A DNA stretch of 64,000 nt from Afipia felis ATCC 53690 (GCF_000314735.2 NZ_KB375270.1:310001-374000), one strand, 5' to 3'. Positions 25,563-34,527 are shown, counted from the first letter of the stretch. A program made the numbers and translations. The notes: generated by a model not told the origin, from the sequence alone.

Positions 25563-27344
25563 CTATTTTCGATTCTTTGTTCCGGTGGAGGGGTCGGGTA
25601 CACTCACCTGTTGAGGCTGCATCAGCCGAATTCGTCCTCGTCCCGTGACAAGTTTGTGAATGTAAAAGCATGTTGGGTTGCCCGTAGTTGCATTCATAAC
25701 GGGCGAGGGGCCGGATACCACTCTCAGGGTACCGAACGTTCCGACCCAATCCAGATGACGGTGACCATGCATCAGCACAACGCGCGATGCATGAGGCCTC
25801 AATTTGCGAATGAACCAGCTGCCGTTGAGAAGTGCCGTACCAATCCTTATCGAAAACGGGACCTGCTTTGGATATTCCTGCACGTGATGGTGGAGCACGA
25901 CGATCCAGCCGGCTGCGGGATATTGCTTGAGCGCCGACAGCAGCCGCTGAGTTTGTTCAACCGAGACAAAGCCCAGGGCATTGGTGAAGGAAAAATGGCT
26001 TTCGGCGTTGGAGTTGAGGATGGCAATGCCGAGGCTGTTTGGATCGGATGGTGGCACGATCATCGGAAACATGTCGTGAAACACATCCTTGAGATGAAGC
26101 GAGGCGCGGATGCCGCCTCCCTCAGCTAGCTTCGCAATGTATTTTTCGTGCGGAGCGATGGCCTCCCGCAGGGTCTTCCCATGCTTGTTGCGGTCCGTCG
26201 TCAGGTAAACGCGCTCACCTTGAACGGCATTCATGGCCGACAGTGCCCGCGCCTGCCGCAACAGCTTTCGGCTGCTGAAGGGAAGATCGATTTGCGCGGG
26301 GTTCGAACGGCTGCTGATGTTCAGATCGTGATTTCCCGGCGCGATAACCATTCGTTTGGCGAGTTCGGGAAAGCGTTCGATGTAGTCGAAGAATTCCGCC
26401 CATTCGCTCGCGCGTCCGGCATCTGTCACGTCACCGGTAACCAGTATTAGGTCGAACGGTTCGGCCTCGTGGAGGTCCGCCAGATCTTTGAGAAGCTGCT
26501 GCAGGCGCTCATTGCCGCGAGGGCCGGCCCTGCCGCTTTCAATGCGAAATCCATAGTGTTCGCCGACAACGTGGATGTCCGTCAGATGCACCACGCGCCA
26601 GATCCGGCTTCCGGCCGGTGCGGTGTCGTAAACATCCAGCGTAAGGGGGTGCTCCGTGCGGGCGTCGGAAAACCCGCGCAGCAGGGAAACAACGGCGAAG
26701 TAGGCGGAGATCAGAATGGCGGCGTTCGCAATCGTCGGCACGATCAGATGATGAGGCAGCAACAGATCACCGGCCGTTCCGACCCAGCGAGATGCAGGCC
26801 ATATTGCTTTGACGATAAGCAGGCCGAGCAAGAACATGAGGACGCCCGCTACTGCGGAACTCGCTGCACGGAGTTTTGTGGATGTAATCTGCTTTCTGTT
26901 TTTATCAAAAAGGCGCTCGTTGAGATGCCGCAGCGTCTCGGTGCCCAGCATGTAGCAAGGCTGCACGAGCAGGGCGTTAAGCGACCAAAAACTTTCTTCC
27001 GCGGTCCTTAAAAGTGGGCGCCACGCCAGCCACCCAACGCAGAGTGTGACAACAAGAATAATGACGGCGCTTACTTCTGTCAGGGCCAGTACCTTGGCCG
27101 ATACGCTTGTCACCCATGCGCTGACAGCCAGAGGTGCAAACCCCAGAAAGATGGCGGGTAAACCAAGAGAGATTGTGCATGCAAAAAACAGCTTCGCAAA
27201 ACTGATTTCGGTCAGAAGAGCTCCGGCGATGGCAAATAATGAGCGCTTCTTTGGACTTGCAAAGTCATCTTCGGCATCTCCCAATCGAGGATCGATGAGA
27301 TGTTGCATTGAAGAACCGTCGATTTCAGCGGGCGGTTCGGTCAT
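25563..27344 (-). CDS. Membrane-anchored metallophosphoesterase
   Basis: 593 residues. The N-terminal ~225 residues contain about five membrane helices in two groups (about 38-107 and 165-222). A calcineurin-like phosphoesterase domain follows at about 248-550: motif I HLTDIHVVGEHYG (Asp256, His258), motif II LVTGDVTDAG, motif III APGNHDLN, then VVLHHHVQEYP and LMHGHRHLD. All metal ligands look intact. Similar enzymes cleave UDP-diacylglucosamine (LpxH), cyclic nucleotides or phospholipids; the long membrane part sets this one apart and the substrate is unknown. Confidence 0.88.
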   Translation of the reverse strand: MTEPPAEIDGSSMQHLIDPRLGDAEDDFASPKKRSLFAIAGALLTEISFAKLFFACTISLGLPAIFLGFAPLAVSAWVTSVSAKVLALTEVSAVIILVVTLCVGWLAWRPLLRTAEESFWSLNALLVQPCYMLGTETLRHLNERLFDKNRKQITSTKLRAASSAVAGVLMFLLGLLIVKAIWPASRWVGTAGDLLLPHHLIVPTIANAAILISAYFAVVSLLRGFSDARTEHPLTLDVYDTAPAGSRIWRVVHLTDIHVVGEHYGFRIESGRAGPRGNERLQQLLKDLADLHEAEPFDLILVTGDVTDAGRASEWAEFFDYIERFPELAKRMVIAPGNHDLNISSRSNPAQIDLPFSSRKLLRQARALSAMNAVQGERVYLTTDRNKHGKTLREAIAPHEKYIAKLAEGGGIRASLHLKDVFHDMFPMIVPPSDPNSLGIAILNSNAESHFSFTNALGFVSVEQTQRLLSALKQYPAAGWIVVLHHHVQEYPKQVPFSIRIGTALLNGSWFIRKLRPHASRVVLMHGHRHLDWVGTFGTLRVVSGPSPVMNATTGNPTCFYIHKLVTGRGRIRLMQPQQVSVPDPSTGTKNRK

Positions 27345-27542
27345 GGTACAATCCAGCGATTAAGGCCTCAGTGTATTTGAAAATTTGAAGCTTCCAAGAG
27401 CTTCAAGACATTCGCAGGCCTGTCGCCGCTCCATTCGATAGAATTTGATGTATCTGGAGTGGGCGTTGCTCTGATTTCCCCCTTTACCTGGCGCCGCGGA
27501 CTGTAGAGAGTGTTTGAAGGCGCGGCTGTTCGGTGAGCGTAC

Positions 27543-28571
27543 ATGAGGGGCACGCGAGCTTATCAGGTGGCGATCGTCTTGATCGCTGTGGTTGTTGTGA
27601 TTGCTGCGCTATCGACCGCCAGCTCGGTCTTTACGCCGGTTGCGTTTGCACTCCTCATCATTGCGCTGATCTGGCCTCTGCAGCTGCTGCTCCAGTCCGT
27701 CATGCCCCGGCTTGTCGCGCTGGCGATCAGCGTTCTGGCCATGGTGTTTGTATTTCTCGCGTTCGGATCTCTGATCGGATGGGCCTTTACCCGTGTCGGG
27801 CGCTGGATTGTCAGCGATGCCGGGCGATTCCAGATATTTTACGATCAAGCCGTTATCTGGCTTGAAGGCCATGGGGTGGCGCTTGCCGGTGTTTGGTCGG
27901 AAACGTTCAATGTCAGCTGGGTGTTGCGCTTCGCTCAGACGATTACGACCCGCCTCAACACCACAGTGAGCTTCTGGCTCGTCGTCCTGATCTATGTGGT
28001 CCTTGGATTGCTTGAAGTCGAGGATTTCAAACGCAAGCTGCGCAGCATGGGTGGCGGCGATACAGGTCGGGTTCTTTTACAGGCAAGCGCCGCGACCGCG
28101 ATCAAGATTCGCCGCTATATGATCGTCAGAACCTTGATGAGCGTGGTTACCGGCCTGCTGGTTTGGTGCTTCGCCAAGGTTGTCGGCTTGCAGCTTGCGG
28201 AAGAGTGGGGACTCATTGCGTTCTCGCTAAACTACATTCCCTTTCTGGGGCCCTTGGTTGCGACCCTGTTTCCGACCCTGTTTGCGATGACGCAGTTCTC
28301 ATCGTGGTACACGGTGATACTGCTTTTTGGCTGTCTCAACCTCATCCAGTTCGTCGTCGGCAGCTATATCGAGCCGCGTATTGCCGGTAGCGCGCTTGCG
28401 ATCTCGCCTGTGGTCGTTCTCTTCTCGGTGTTCTTCTGGAGCTATCTCTGGGGAATTTTCGGGGCCTTTATTGGTGTTCCGATCACCATCGCGCTTTTGA
28501 CATTCTGCGAAATGTACCCATCCGGCAGATGGATTTTTGAGCTGTTTGGCGAGCCGGAGCCGGCGGGGTGA
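27543..28571 (+). CDS. AI-2E family (TqsA/PerM-like) transporter
   Basis: 342 residues with eight predicted membrane helices. Family hallmarks are the early pair of helices around TPVAFALLIIALIWPL, the large loop after helix 3, and the C-terminal signature LNYIPFLGPLVATLFP and SYIEPRIAGSALAISPVVVLFS. Members export small metabolites or sodium; the autoinducer-2 link holds for TqsA only. It is divergent from the metallophosphoesterase with 198 bp between them. Confidence 0.9.
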   Translation: MRGTRAYQVAIVLIAVVVVIAALSTASSVFTPVAFALLIIALIWPLQLLLQSVMPRLVALAISVLAMVFVFLAFGSLIGWAFTRVGRWIVSDAGRFQIFYDQAVIWLEGHGVALAGVWSETFNVSWVLRFAQTITTRLNTTVSFWLVVLIYVVLGLLEVEDFKRKLRSMGGGDTGRVLLQASAATAIKIRRYMIVRTLMSVVTGLLVWCFAKVVGLQLAEEWGLIAFSLNYIPFLGPLVATLFPTLFAMTQFSSWYTVILLFGCLNLIQFVVGSYIEPRIAGSALAISPVVVLFSVFFWSYLWGIFGAFIGVPITIALLTFCEMYPSGRWIFELFGEPEPAG

Positions 28572-28694
28572 GGTGTCGGCAATCTCGAGCCGGGCTGAGG
28601 ATGGAAACAATGTCCAATAATTGGGTTATCGCAGGAGTAAACGGGTTCAGTCAGGTAACGGGATCTCGATAATGCAATAAAGGGAGCGATCGCT

Positions 28695-28904
28695 ATGGCT
28701 GTTCAAACGGACGAAGGCTCGATTCTTCTCGTTAAAAAACTCGGTGGTCTTTTACTCGTCGTCCTGGGTTTTATCGTGATGGCCGCAGGCATAAGCACGG
28801 ATTCGACAGGCTTTGTGGTTCTCGGCACTCTGGTTCTCGTCGCCGGTGCGATTTTGCTAGCGCTGAAAATCATTCGCCGAAATGAGGCCGGGCCCACGCG
28901 ATAA
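28695..28904 (+). CDS. Small two-helix membrane protein
   Basis: 69 residues. After a short polar start come two membrane helices (about 14-33, LGGLLLVVLGFIVMAAGI, and 39-58, FVVLGTLVLVAGAILLALKI) joined by a tight turn, then a basic end (RRNEAGPTR). AAAGGGAG precedes the ATG. Its position 123 bp after the AI-2E transporter leaves open whether they share a transcript. No named family recognised. Confidence 0.72.
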   Translation: MAVQTDEGSILLVKKLGGLLLVVLGFIVMAAGISTDSTGFVVLGTLVLVAGAILLALKIIRRNEAGPTR

Positions 28905-28976
28905 CTGATCGCCCGCAAGCGAGCATTGCGATAGAACGTCCGCAAGGTTGCTGCGCGAATGACGCGGAGCCGAATA

Positions 28977-30332
28977 TCACTTCGGCACCGTGTTCTTGTA
29001 GATTTTGCCGTCCTTCATGATGATCAGGAAATCCTTGTCCGGATTGGCGATGAGATTGATGTTCTCCAGCGGGTTTCCGTCGACGAGCAACAGATCGGCG
29101 AGTGCGCCTTGCTCGACCACTCCGAGCTTGCCGGGGTAAGGGTTGCGCCTGCCGGACATGGAGAGCAGTTCGGCATTGGTCCCGGTCGCCATCGCCAATG
29201 TTTCGGCAGGCGTGTACCAGCGGACAAGCGAAGCGAGTATCGCTCCCTGGCGTTGGGCCAGTTCGCGCGAGAAAAGCACATCGGTGCCCCACGCTGTCTT
29301 GAGCTTGTATTTTTTTGCCAACTGGTAGGTTTCATCAATTCCGGGCCAGACCTCGTCTGCCTTTTCCCGCTGCACTGATCCTTCCGGAAAGCCTTCCCGC
29401 ATTTCTTCCGGCAACGGTTGCAGGCTGAGCCAGATTCCTTTCTCCGCCAGCAGGCGTGCTGTCGCATCGTCCATCAGGAAGCCGTGCTCGATGCATTTTG
29501 CGCCAGCGGCGACGGCAATCTGGATAGCTCTGGGTGTGAAGGCGTGGACGGTGACATAGGTACCCCAATTCTCCGCGGCTTCGACAGCGGCGCGAAGTTC
29601 CGGCTCCGTAAAAGTTACCACGTCGATCGGGCTGAAAGGCGACGACACGCCGCCGCCACCTGTCAGCTTGATCTGCGAAGCACCTTGCATCAGCTGTTCG
29701 CGGACACGAAGGCGCACTTCATCGGGGCTGTCGGCAACCATGGCGCCGCCGATCAGTTCCATGCGCGTCAGCGTGCCCATGCTGCGGGGCAGGTCGGACT
29801 GTTGCCGAAAATCTCCATGCCCGCTGGTAACGGTAATCATCGCGCCGGATGGGTAGATGCGAGGGCCTCTGACCACACCTTCGTCAATGGCTCTTTTGAG
29901 TCCGAATGACGGGCCGCCGACGTCGCGCACAGTGGTGAACCCGCGCATGAGGGTGTCGGTCGCCTCATCGGCAGCAATGATGTTGTTGTATCCGACGTCT
30001 CCCCCGATTGATTGTGCCGGGGTCAAGCGTATCAGCATGGCATGCCAGTGAGCATCGATCAGGCCGGGCATCAGAGTTCGCCCGCCGCCAGCGATCACTG
30101 TCGTGCCGGGCTCGGCATCGATTGGCGCAGTCGAGATGCGCTCGATGATATTCCCTTTGACGAGGACGTTGGAGGGAGGCGAGAGGGAGGAGCCCTTGCC
30201 ATCGAAGATGCGAACGTTCTGGAATAATGTCGTGCTCGGCTGCGAAGCGGTTTGCGAATAAGCATCGGGCGAGAGGATTGTTGCTGAACCCAAAAACACG
30301 GCGGCGGCGATGGACCCGAATTTAAAAGCCAT
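28977..30332 (-). CDS. Exported metal-dependent amidohydrolase
   Basis: 451 residues with signal peptide (MAFKFGSIAAAVFLGSATIL...). Amidohydrolase superfamily of the imidazolonepropionase/Xaa-Pro dipeptidase-like group: metal-binding HxH in GLIDAHWHAML, Lys-region QIKLTGGGGVSSP, His in VTVHAFTPRAIQ and CIEHGFLMDD, Asp in AWGTDVLFS, and the C-terminal GKLGVVEQGALADLLLVDGNPL strand of the composite domain. All metal ligands appear present. Periplasmic prolidase- or carboxypeptidase-like activity is likely; the substrate is not predictable. Confidence 0.92.
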   Translation of the reverse strand: MAFKFGSIAAAVFLGSATILSPDAYSQTASQPSTTLFQNVRIFDGKGSSLSPPSNVLVKGNIIERISTAPIDAEPGTTVIAGGGRTLMPGLIDAHWHAMLIRLTPAQSIGGDVGYNNIIAADEATDTLMRGFTTVRDVGGPSFGLKRAIDEGVVRGPRIYPSGAMITVTSGHGDFRQQSDLPRSMGTLTRMELIGGAMVADSPDEVRLRVREQLMQGASQIKLTGGGGVSSPFSPIDVVTFTEPELRAAVEAAENWGTYVTVHAFTPRAIQIAVAAGAKCIEHGFLMDDATARLLAEKGIWLSLQPLPEEMREGFPEGSVQREKADEVWPGIDETYQLAKKYKLKTAWGTDVLFSRELAQRQGAILASLVRWYTPAETLAMATGTNAELLSMSGRRNPYPGKLGVVEQGALADLLLVDGNPLENINLIANPDKDFLIIMKDGKIYKNTVPK

Positions 30333-30716
30333 GGCTGTAACTCCGTGTGTTCGTTTGCAACTATCTCATCGAGAACTTAATCCTGTCGTTCGGCATTCCG
30401 GAGATCGAAAAATGAGCTGATCGTCCAGCAGATTGATCTGCAGAATTCGATCGGGAAAGACTAGTGCAATGGGCGAACATCCGCAATCACGAGCATATGA
30501 AGGACATGTTCCTGGCGTTTCCGCGTCAAGTCGACGGCGGACGCGAATTTGCCCAAGCAGGAAAAGTCCGTACCTACATCCGCAGTTTGCCTCAAATGAT
30601 GCGGATGATGTGCAATGCGGTGATCTGTTTCAATGCAGTACGATGTCGAATGTCGGGATGAACTCCATCCTGGGGCAACGATAAAGTGCCTCGGTCGAAC
30701 GCAGGAGGTGATCGCA
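30333..30716. other. Intergenic stretch upstream of the thioesterase
   Basis: 384 bp. A plus-strand frame at 30464-30661 reads WANIRNHEHMKDMFLAFPRQ and continues in protein-like fashion to a stop, but has no ribosome-binding site and no family match, so it could be a decayed gene. The region must also contain the amidohydrolase promoter (minus) and the thioesterase promoter (plus). Confidence 0.4.
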
Positions 30717-31142
30717 ATGAAGGATATACCGATAGGCGCTAAAGGGCGCTTCGGGCTGGAGGTGACGTCCCAGCACTTGGCAAGCCAGTTCAAGGATCCG
30801 ATGTTGCCGCCGGTGTTCGCGACGCCGATGATGATCCTGGCGATGGAGAATGCTGCGCTCAATGCGATCCGTGCCTATCTGGAGCCGGGCGAGAGTGCCG
30901 TCGGAACCGTCGTTGATGTCCGGCATCTCGCGGCAACGCCAGCTGGGCAGCGCGTGACGGCGTATGCGGAGGTCACGCATGTCGAGGGGCGCCGGATCGT
31001 GTTTGCCGTTTCGGCACGTGACGAAACCGAAGAAATAGGAAAGGGCATGCACGAACGGATGGTGGTCGATCTTGCCCGCATCGAAAAGCGTCTGGAGGCA
31101 AAGCGCGCACAATCGCGGGCCAATCGAAAGAGCGAAAGTTAA
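30717..31142 (+). CDS. FlK-like (fluoroacetyl-CoA thioesterase family) hot-dog thioesterase
   Basis: 141 residues, starting at ATG 30717 with AGGAGGTG six bases upstream. The hot-dog fold matches the FlK family: PPVFATPMMILAMENAAL contains the catalytic Thr and Glu, and VDVRHLAATPAGQ contains the His; YLEPGESAVGT and DETEEIGKGMHERMVVD are further family blocks. FlK itself protects Streptomyces cattleya from fluoroacetyl-CoA; most relatives hydrolyse other short acyl-CoAs, so the real substrate is open. Followed at 135 bp by a small unknown gene. Confidence 0.88.
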   Translation: MKDIPIGAKGRFGLEVTSQHLASQFKDPMLPPVFATPMMILAMENAALNAIRAYLEPGESAVGTVVDVRHLAATPAGQRVTAYAEVTHVEGRRIVFAVSARDETEEIGKGMHERMVVDLARIEKRLEAKRAQSRANRKSES

Positions 31143-31277
31143 GGGCGGCTGGATTCCGGCTGTCGTTCAATGCCTGAATTGGTATGCTGCTCATTCGATA
31201 CGTCAATGATCGCCGAACCGGGCAAGCCAAGTACTGCCCGGCAGCGGTTTGGTTCTGCAACCAGAAAGATTGACGCG

Positions 31278-31472
31278 ATGGAAGAATACGATCTGTACAT
31301 CAATGCCAAGAAGCCAGCCATCGGGCTCTACGTACGCAAAGGTGCCGGGCTGCCCGATCTCGCCGATAAACAGGACTGGGTATTCGACGGCACTGCGGCA
31401 CGGGATTTACTGCCTCCGAGCGTTCTGGAAGGCGTCGCCGCCAGCGGCCATGCGTTTCGGGATATGGATTAG
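31278..31472 (+). CDS. Small protein of unknown function (64 aa)
   Basis: 64 residues from ATG 31278: MEEYDLYINAKKPAIGLYV, RKGAGLPDLADKQDWVFDG and a C-terminal LPPSVLEGVAASGHAFRDMD. Composition and codon use look genuinely coding. The longer frame upstream (from 31170) has no ribosome-binding site. I recognise the type from rhizobial hypothetical proteins but know no function. It lies between the thioesterase and the peroxidase-encapsulin pair, all on the plus strand. Confidence 0.65.
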   Translation: MEEYDLYINAKKPAIGLYVRKGAGLPDLADKQDWVFDGTAARDLLPPSVLEGVAASGHAFRDMD

Positions 31473-31668
31473 GACATAGGCTGTGGCGCGGTGACTTCAC
31501 GGCCTGTCTCTGCAATCCCATTACCCGGATAAGGTATGAAGGTTGCCCAGTCGCTGTGAATGAAGGTTAGGGCTGGTATCCGGCCTTGTCGCGCAATTAC
31601 AATGGTGCTGGCCCGTATCGTTCGTCGATCCGGTCGTGAGTGGGATAAGGATACCGATCGGATCGAAT

Positions 31669-32727
31669 ATGGTTTCAAGCCTGCCGCCCCCCGTATCGCA
31701 GTCGGTTGCCTCAAGGCTCACGCGCGCGGCGATATTCATGGTTGTGACGATCAATCCGGGAGCGGAGGCCGATGGGACGATCCGTGGCCTGTGCGCCGAT
31801 CTCTCCAGCCTGCTGCGCGGCGTCGGGTTCCGCAATCTCAACGGACAATTATCCTGCATCATGGGGTTCGGCTCCGAGGCGTGGGACCGGCTGTTCGGTG
31901 CGCCGAGGCCGAAGGACCTGCATCCGTTTCGCGAAATTCGCGGGGTGCATACGGCGGTCTCAACGCCCGGCGACATCCTCTTTCATATCCGTGCGGCGAA
32001 CATGGACCTTTGCTTCGAGCTTGCCACGCACATCATGTCCCGGCTCGCCGGCGCGGTTTCGGTGGCGGACGAGGTGCATGGCTTTAAATTTTTCGACGAC
32101 CGCGATCTGATCGGCTTTGTCGACGGTACCGAAAATCCGGCGGGGCAGGCCGCCGAAGCCGCCACGCTCGTGGGCGATGAAGATTCCGATTTTACCGGCG
32201 GTAGTTATGTGATCGTGCAAAAATATCTGCATGACCTGGAGCGGTGGAACAAGGTGCCTGTCGAGGAGCAGGAGAACATCATCGGCCGGCACAAGCTCTC
32301 CGATATCGAGCAGCCCGATTCAGTGAAGAAGCCGTATGCGCATAATGTTCTCACCTCGATCGAAGAGAATGGTGAGCAGCTTCAGATCGTGCGCGATAAC
32401 ATGCCGTTCGGCGAGGTGGGCAAAGGCGAGTTCGGCACCTATTTCATTGGCTATGCCCGGTCGCCGCAGCGCATCGAGAAGATGCTGGAGAATATGTTCA
32501 TCGGCAATCCGCCAGGCACCTACGATCATCTGCTGGATTTCAGCCGGGCGGTGACGGGTAGTTTGTTCTTCGTGCCGACAGCGACCTTCCTGGATGATGT
32601 CGACCCCGCGACGCAGCCAGTTGCCAATATCGACGAGAAACAGCCCGAGGAGGCTGCGCCGCTTGCGCGCTCGAGCGACGGTTCACTCGGCATCGGATCC
32701 CTGAAGAAAGAGGCAGGACATGAATAA
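31669..32727 (+). CDS. DyP-type peroxidase (DypB class), encapsulin cargo
   Basis: 352 residues from ATG 31669. Haem peroxidase of the dye-decolourising family: GFVDGTENP with catalytic Asp152, proximal haem His at about 225 (KPYAHN) and the distal Arg242/Asn244 pair in VRDNMPF, in the same spacing as R. jostii DypB (Asp153, His226, Arg244, Asn246). After a flexible linker (about 310-336) the tail SLGIGSLKK (339-347) is the canonical encapsulin cargo-loading peptide. The stop overlaps the encapsulin start by 8 nt. An upstream frame start at 31636 is possible but adds nothing family-like. Confidence 0.95.
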   Translation: MVSSLPPPVSQSVASRLTRAAIFMVVTINPGAEADGTIRGLCADLSSLLRGVGFRNLNGQLSCIMGFGSEAWDRLFGAPRPKDLHPFREIRGVHTAVSTPGDILFHIRAANMDLCFELATHIMSRLAGAVSVADEVHGFKFFDDRDLIGFVDGTENPAGQAAEAATLVGDEDSDFTGGSYVIVQKYLHDLERWNKVPVEEQENIIGRHKLSDIEQPDSVKKPYAHNVLTSIEENGEQLQIVRDNMPFGEVGKGEFGTYFIGYARSPQRIEKMLENMFIGNPPGTYDHLLDFSRAVTGSLFFVPTATFLDDVDPATQPVANIDEKQPEEAAPLARSSDGSLGIGSLKKEAGHE

Positions 32728-33526
32728 TCTCCACCGGCAGCTCGCGCCCATTTCCGATGAAGCATGGGAGCAGATCGAACAGGAAGCCTCGCGTACGCTC
32801 AAACGCCATCTGGCGGCGCGCCGCGTGGTGGATGTCGTCGGCCCCAAGGGCTTCGATGTCTCGGCCGTTGGCACTGGCCATCTCAAGCAGATCAAAAGCC
32901 CGGGAGATGGCGTGGAGACGCGACAGCGCGAGGTCAAGGCGTTCGTCGAACTGCGCGTTCCTTTCCAGCTTACGCGGCAGGCGGTCGATGACGTGGATCG
33001 GGGTGCGGAGGATTCAGACTGGTCGCCTGTAAAAGAGGCGGCGCGCAAGATCGCCTTTGCGGAAGATCGCGCGGTCTTCGACGGTTTTACTGCTGCCGGG
33101 ATTCAGGGAATTCGCGAGGGTGCCAGCAATGCGCCGGTCGCGCTCCCGGCCAATGCCAAAGGTTATCCCGGTGCCGTTGCGCAGGCAGTGAGCCGGTTGC
33201 GTCTGGCCGGGGTCAACGGGCCGTATGCCCTTGTGCTCGGCGCGGACGCCTACACGGCGGCCACTGGCGGAAGTGATGATGGGTATCCGATCCTCCATCA
33301 TATCGAGCGCGAGGTGGATGGCGGAATCATCTGGGCGCCCGCTATCAAGGGCGGGTTCGTGCTCACGACCCGCGGCGGAGATTTTCAACTGGATATCGGG
33401 CAGGACATCTCGATCGGTTACCTCAGCCATTCCGGCACGGTGATCGACCTCTATCTGCAGGGGACTTTCACGTTCCAGATGCTGACGTCCGAGGCCGTCG
33501 TGGTTCTCGGTCCTGCAGGGAAATAA
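32720..33526 (+). CDS. Family 1 encapsulin nanocompartment shell protein
   Basis: 268 residues with the HK97 phage-capsid fold that assembles into a closed protein shell. Family blocks are the N-terminal helix that binds cargo peptides (NNLHRQLAPISDEAWEQIEQ), RTLKRHLAARRVVDVVGPKG, the E-loop region, PVKEAARKIAFAEDRAVFDG, and the C-terminal GQDISIGYLSHSGTVIDLYL and FTFQMLTSEAVVVL. The gene starts inside the end of the peroxidase gene (8-nt overlap), so shell and cargo are made together. Length fits T=1 shells of about 60 subunits. Confidence 0.97.
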   Translation: MNNLHRQLAPISDEAWEQIEQEASRTLKRHLAARRVVDVVGPKGFDVSAVGTGHLKQIKSPGDGVETRQREVKAFVELRVPFQLTRQAVDDVDRGAEDSDWSPVKEAARKIAFAEDRAVFDGFTAAGIQGIREGASNAPVALPANAKGYPGAVAQAVSRLRLAGVNGPYALVLGADAYTAATGGSDDGYPILHHIEREVDGGIIWAPAIKGGFVLTTRGGDFQLDIGQDISIGYLSHSGTVIDLYLQGTFTFQMLTSEAVVVLGPAGK

Positions 33527-33539
33527 GGGCTCGGGTCGC

Positions 33540-33806
33540 TCAGATCGCCTGAACGAACTCGACGCCGATCTCGTCGCCGCGCTGCCAGACGAGACGGCAG
33601 GGTGTGAGCTTGCGCACATCCTTGGTCAAAGCGAGGGCGATCTTGCTGCCGAGCTTGCCGCCGTTCTGAACGGACAGGCGGGCGCCGGTGGCGGAAAGGT
33701 CGATCACTGTGCACGGTCGCTTGGCAAAGCCACCGTCAAGCGTCAGCCAGACACCGAGCTGCGTTTTGTGACGCGTCTTGCGCGATTCTCGTTTGAAAAC
33801 GCCCAT
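33540..33806 (-). CDS. PilZ domain protein
   Basis: 88 residues from ATG at 33806 (MGVFKRESRKTRHKTQLGVW). A minimal PilZ beta-barrel: basic RxxxR-like start (RESRKTR), then VIDLSATGARLSV with the D-x-S-x-x-G motif that binds cyclic di-GMP, and the closing RLVWQRGDEIGVEFV. Single-domain PilZ proteins act as c-di-GMP adaptors, though binding by this one is inferred. It converges on encapsulin with only 13 bp between stops. Confidence 0.88.
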   Translation of the reverse strand: MGVFKRESRKTRHKTQLGVWLTLDGGFAKRPCTVIDLSATGARLSVQNGGKLGSKIALALTKDVRKLTPCRLVWQRGDEIGVEFVQAI

Positions 33807-34080
33807 CGATCCCTCTCTTGTCCTTCGAGCAGGCGGAGATATAGCACCTGGAACTTTCGGAAAATTTGATCGAAAAGCCGGGTTCATCGGTGCCTCGGAT
33901 ACCTTTTGTTAAGCATGACCCGGTGCGCCTTGGCCAAAAGCAGGGATTTCTCCTGCGTTTTCATTGCCCTGTTGCCTGTGCGACCGTTCTGCATGATTAA
34001 CGGAATACAAACACACTCCCGCCAGAGTCCTGTCGTCATTTGCCGTGGCGTTTGCACGGCGGGGTGGATTCGTTTTCTCG

Positions 34081-34527
34081 ATGCGTGGTCTGTCGTTTCT
34101 CGTTTTGGCGGTCGTTGCCGCAGGCGTTGCGCCTGCGCATGCGACGTTGCGTATCACGCGTGACCACGGCGGTTATGTCGAGGAATACAAGGCGAAGTAC
34201 GAGCGCATCCGCGCGAACGGCGAACGCGTCGTCATCGACGGCGTCTGCAATTCCGCCTGCACGCTGGTGTTCGGGATTGTGCCAAACAGCAAGATTTGCG
34301 TGACGCCGCGCGCCAGCATCGGCCTGCATCAGGCCTATTACGACAAGTCCTTCACCTTCGGCATCAAGGTCACGAGCACGGAGGGGACGTCGGAGTTGAT
34401 GTCTTATTATCCGCAACCGGTGAAGGACTGGCTCCGCCGCAACGGTGGCCTCACCACCACCATGAAGAAAATCAAGAACGGACCAGATCTATGGAAGATC
34501 GCCGATCCGTGCCCGGAAGATTTCTGA
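34081..34527 (+). CDS. Exported ClpP/crotonase-like periplasmic protein (COG3904 type)
   Basis: 148 residues from ATG 34081, which begins a signal peptide (MRGLSFLVLAVVAAGVAPAHA). The core RANGERVVIDGVCNSACTLVFG resembles the clp/crotonase-fold periplasmic proteins of rhizobia, where the SACT serine occupies the nucleophile position; NSKICVTPRASIGLHQAYY follows with a conserved His. Whether it is an active peptidase is unknown. Its stop is adjacent to the stop of the convergent LprI/MliC-like gene (1 bp between). Confidence 0.75.
   Translation: MRGLSFLVLAVVAAGVAPAHATLRITRDHGGYVEEYKAKYERIRANGERVVIDGVCNSACTLVFGIVPNSKICVTPRASIGLHQAYYDKSFTFGIKVTSTEGTSELMSYYPQPVKDWLRRNGGLTTTMKKIKNGPDLWKIADPCPEDF

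Noticed and set aside
25401..26129. 242-codon plus-strand frame starting in the gap after glsA
   Set aside because: Most of it overlaps the phosphoesterase antisense, and the part in the gap has no ribosome-binding site or motif.
28603..28627. EcfG-type stress promoter (GGAAAC-N16-GTT) before the two-helix protein
   Set aside because: The -35 box deviates from GGAAC and the -10 box is minimal, so the match is too weak to list as a promoter.
30464..30661. Protein-like plus-strand frame upstream of the thioesterase
   Set aside because: Reads plausibly, but has no ribosome-binding site and no family match. Kept only as a possible remnant in the gap description.
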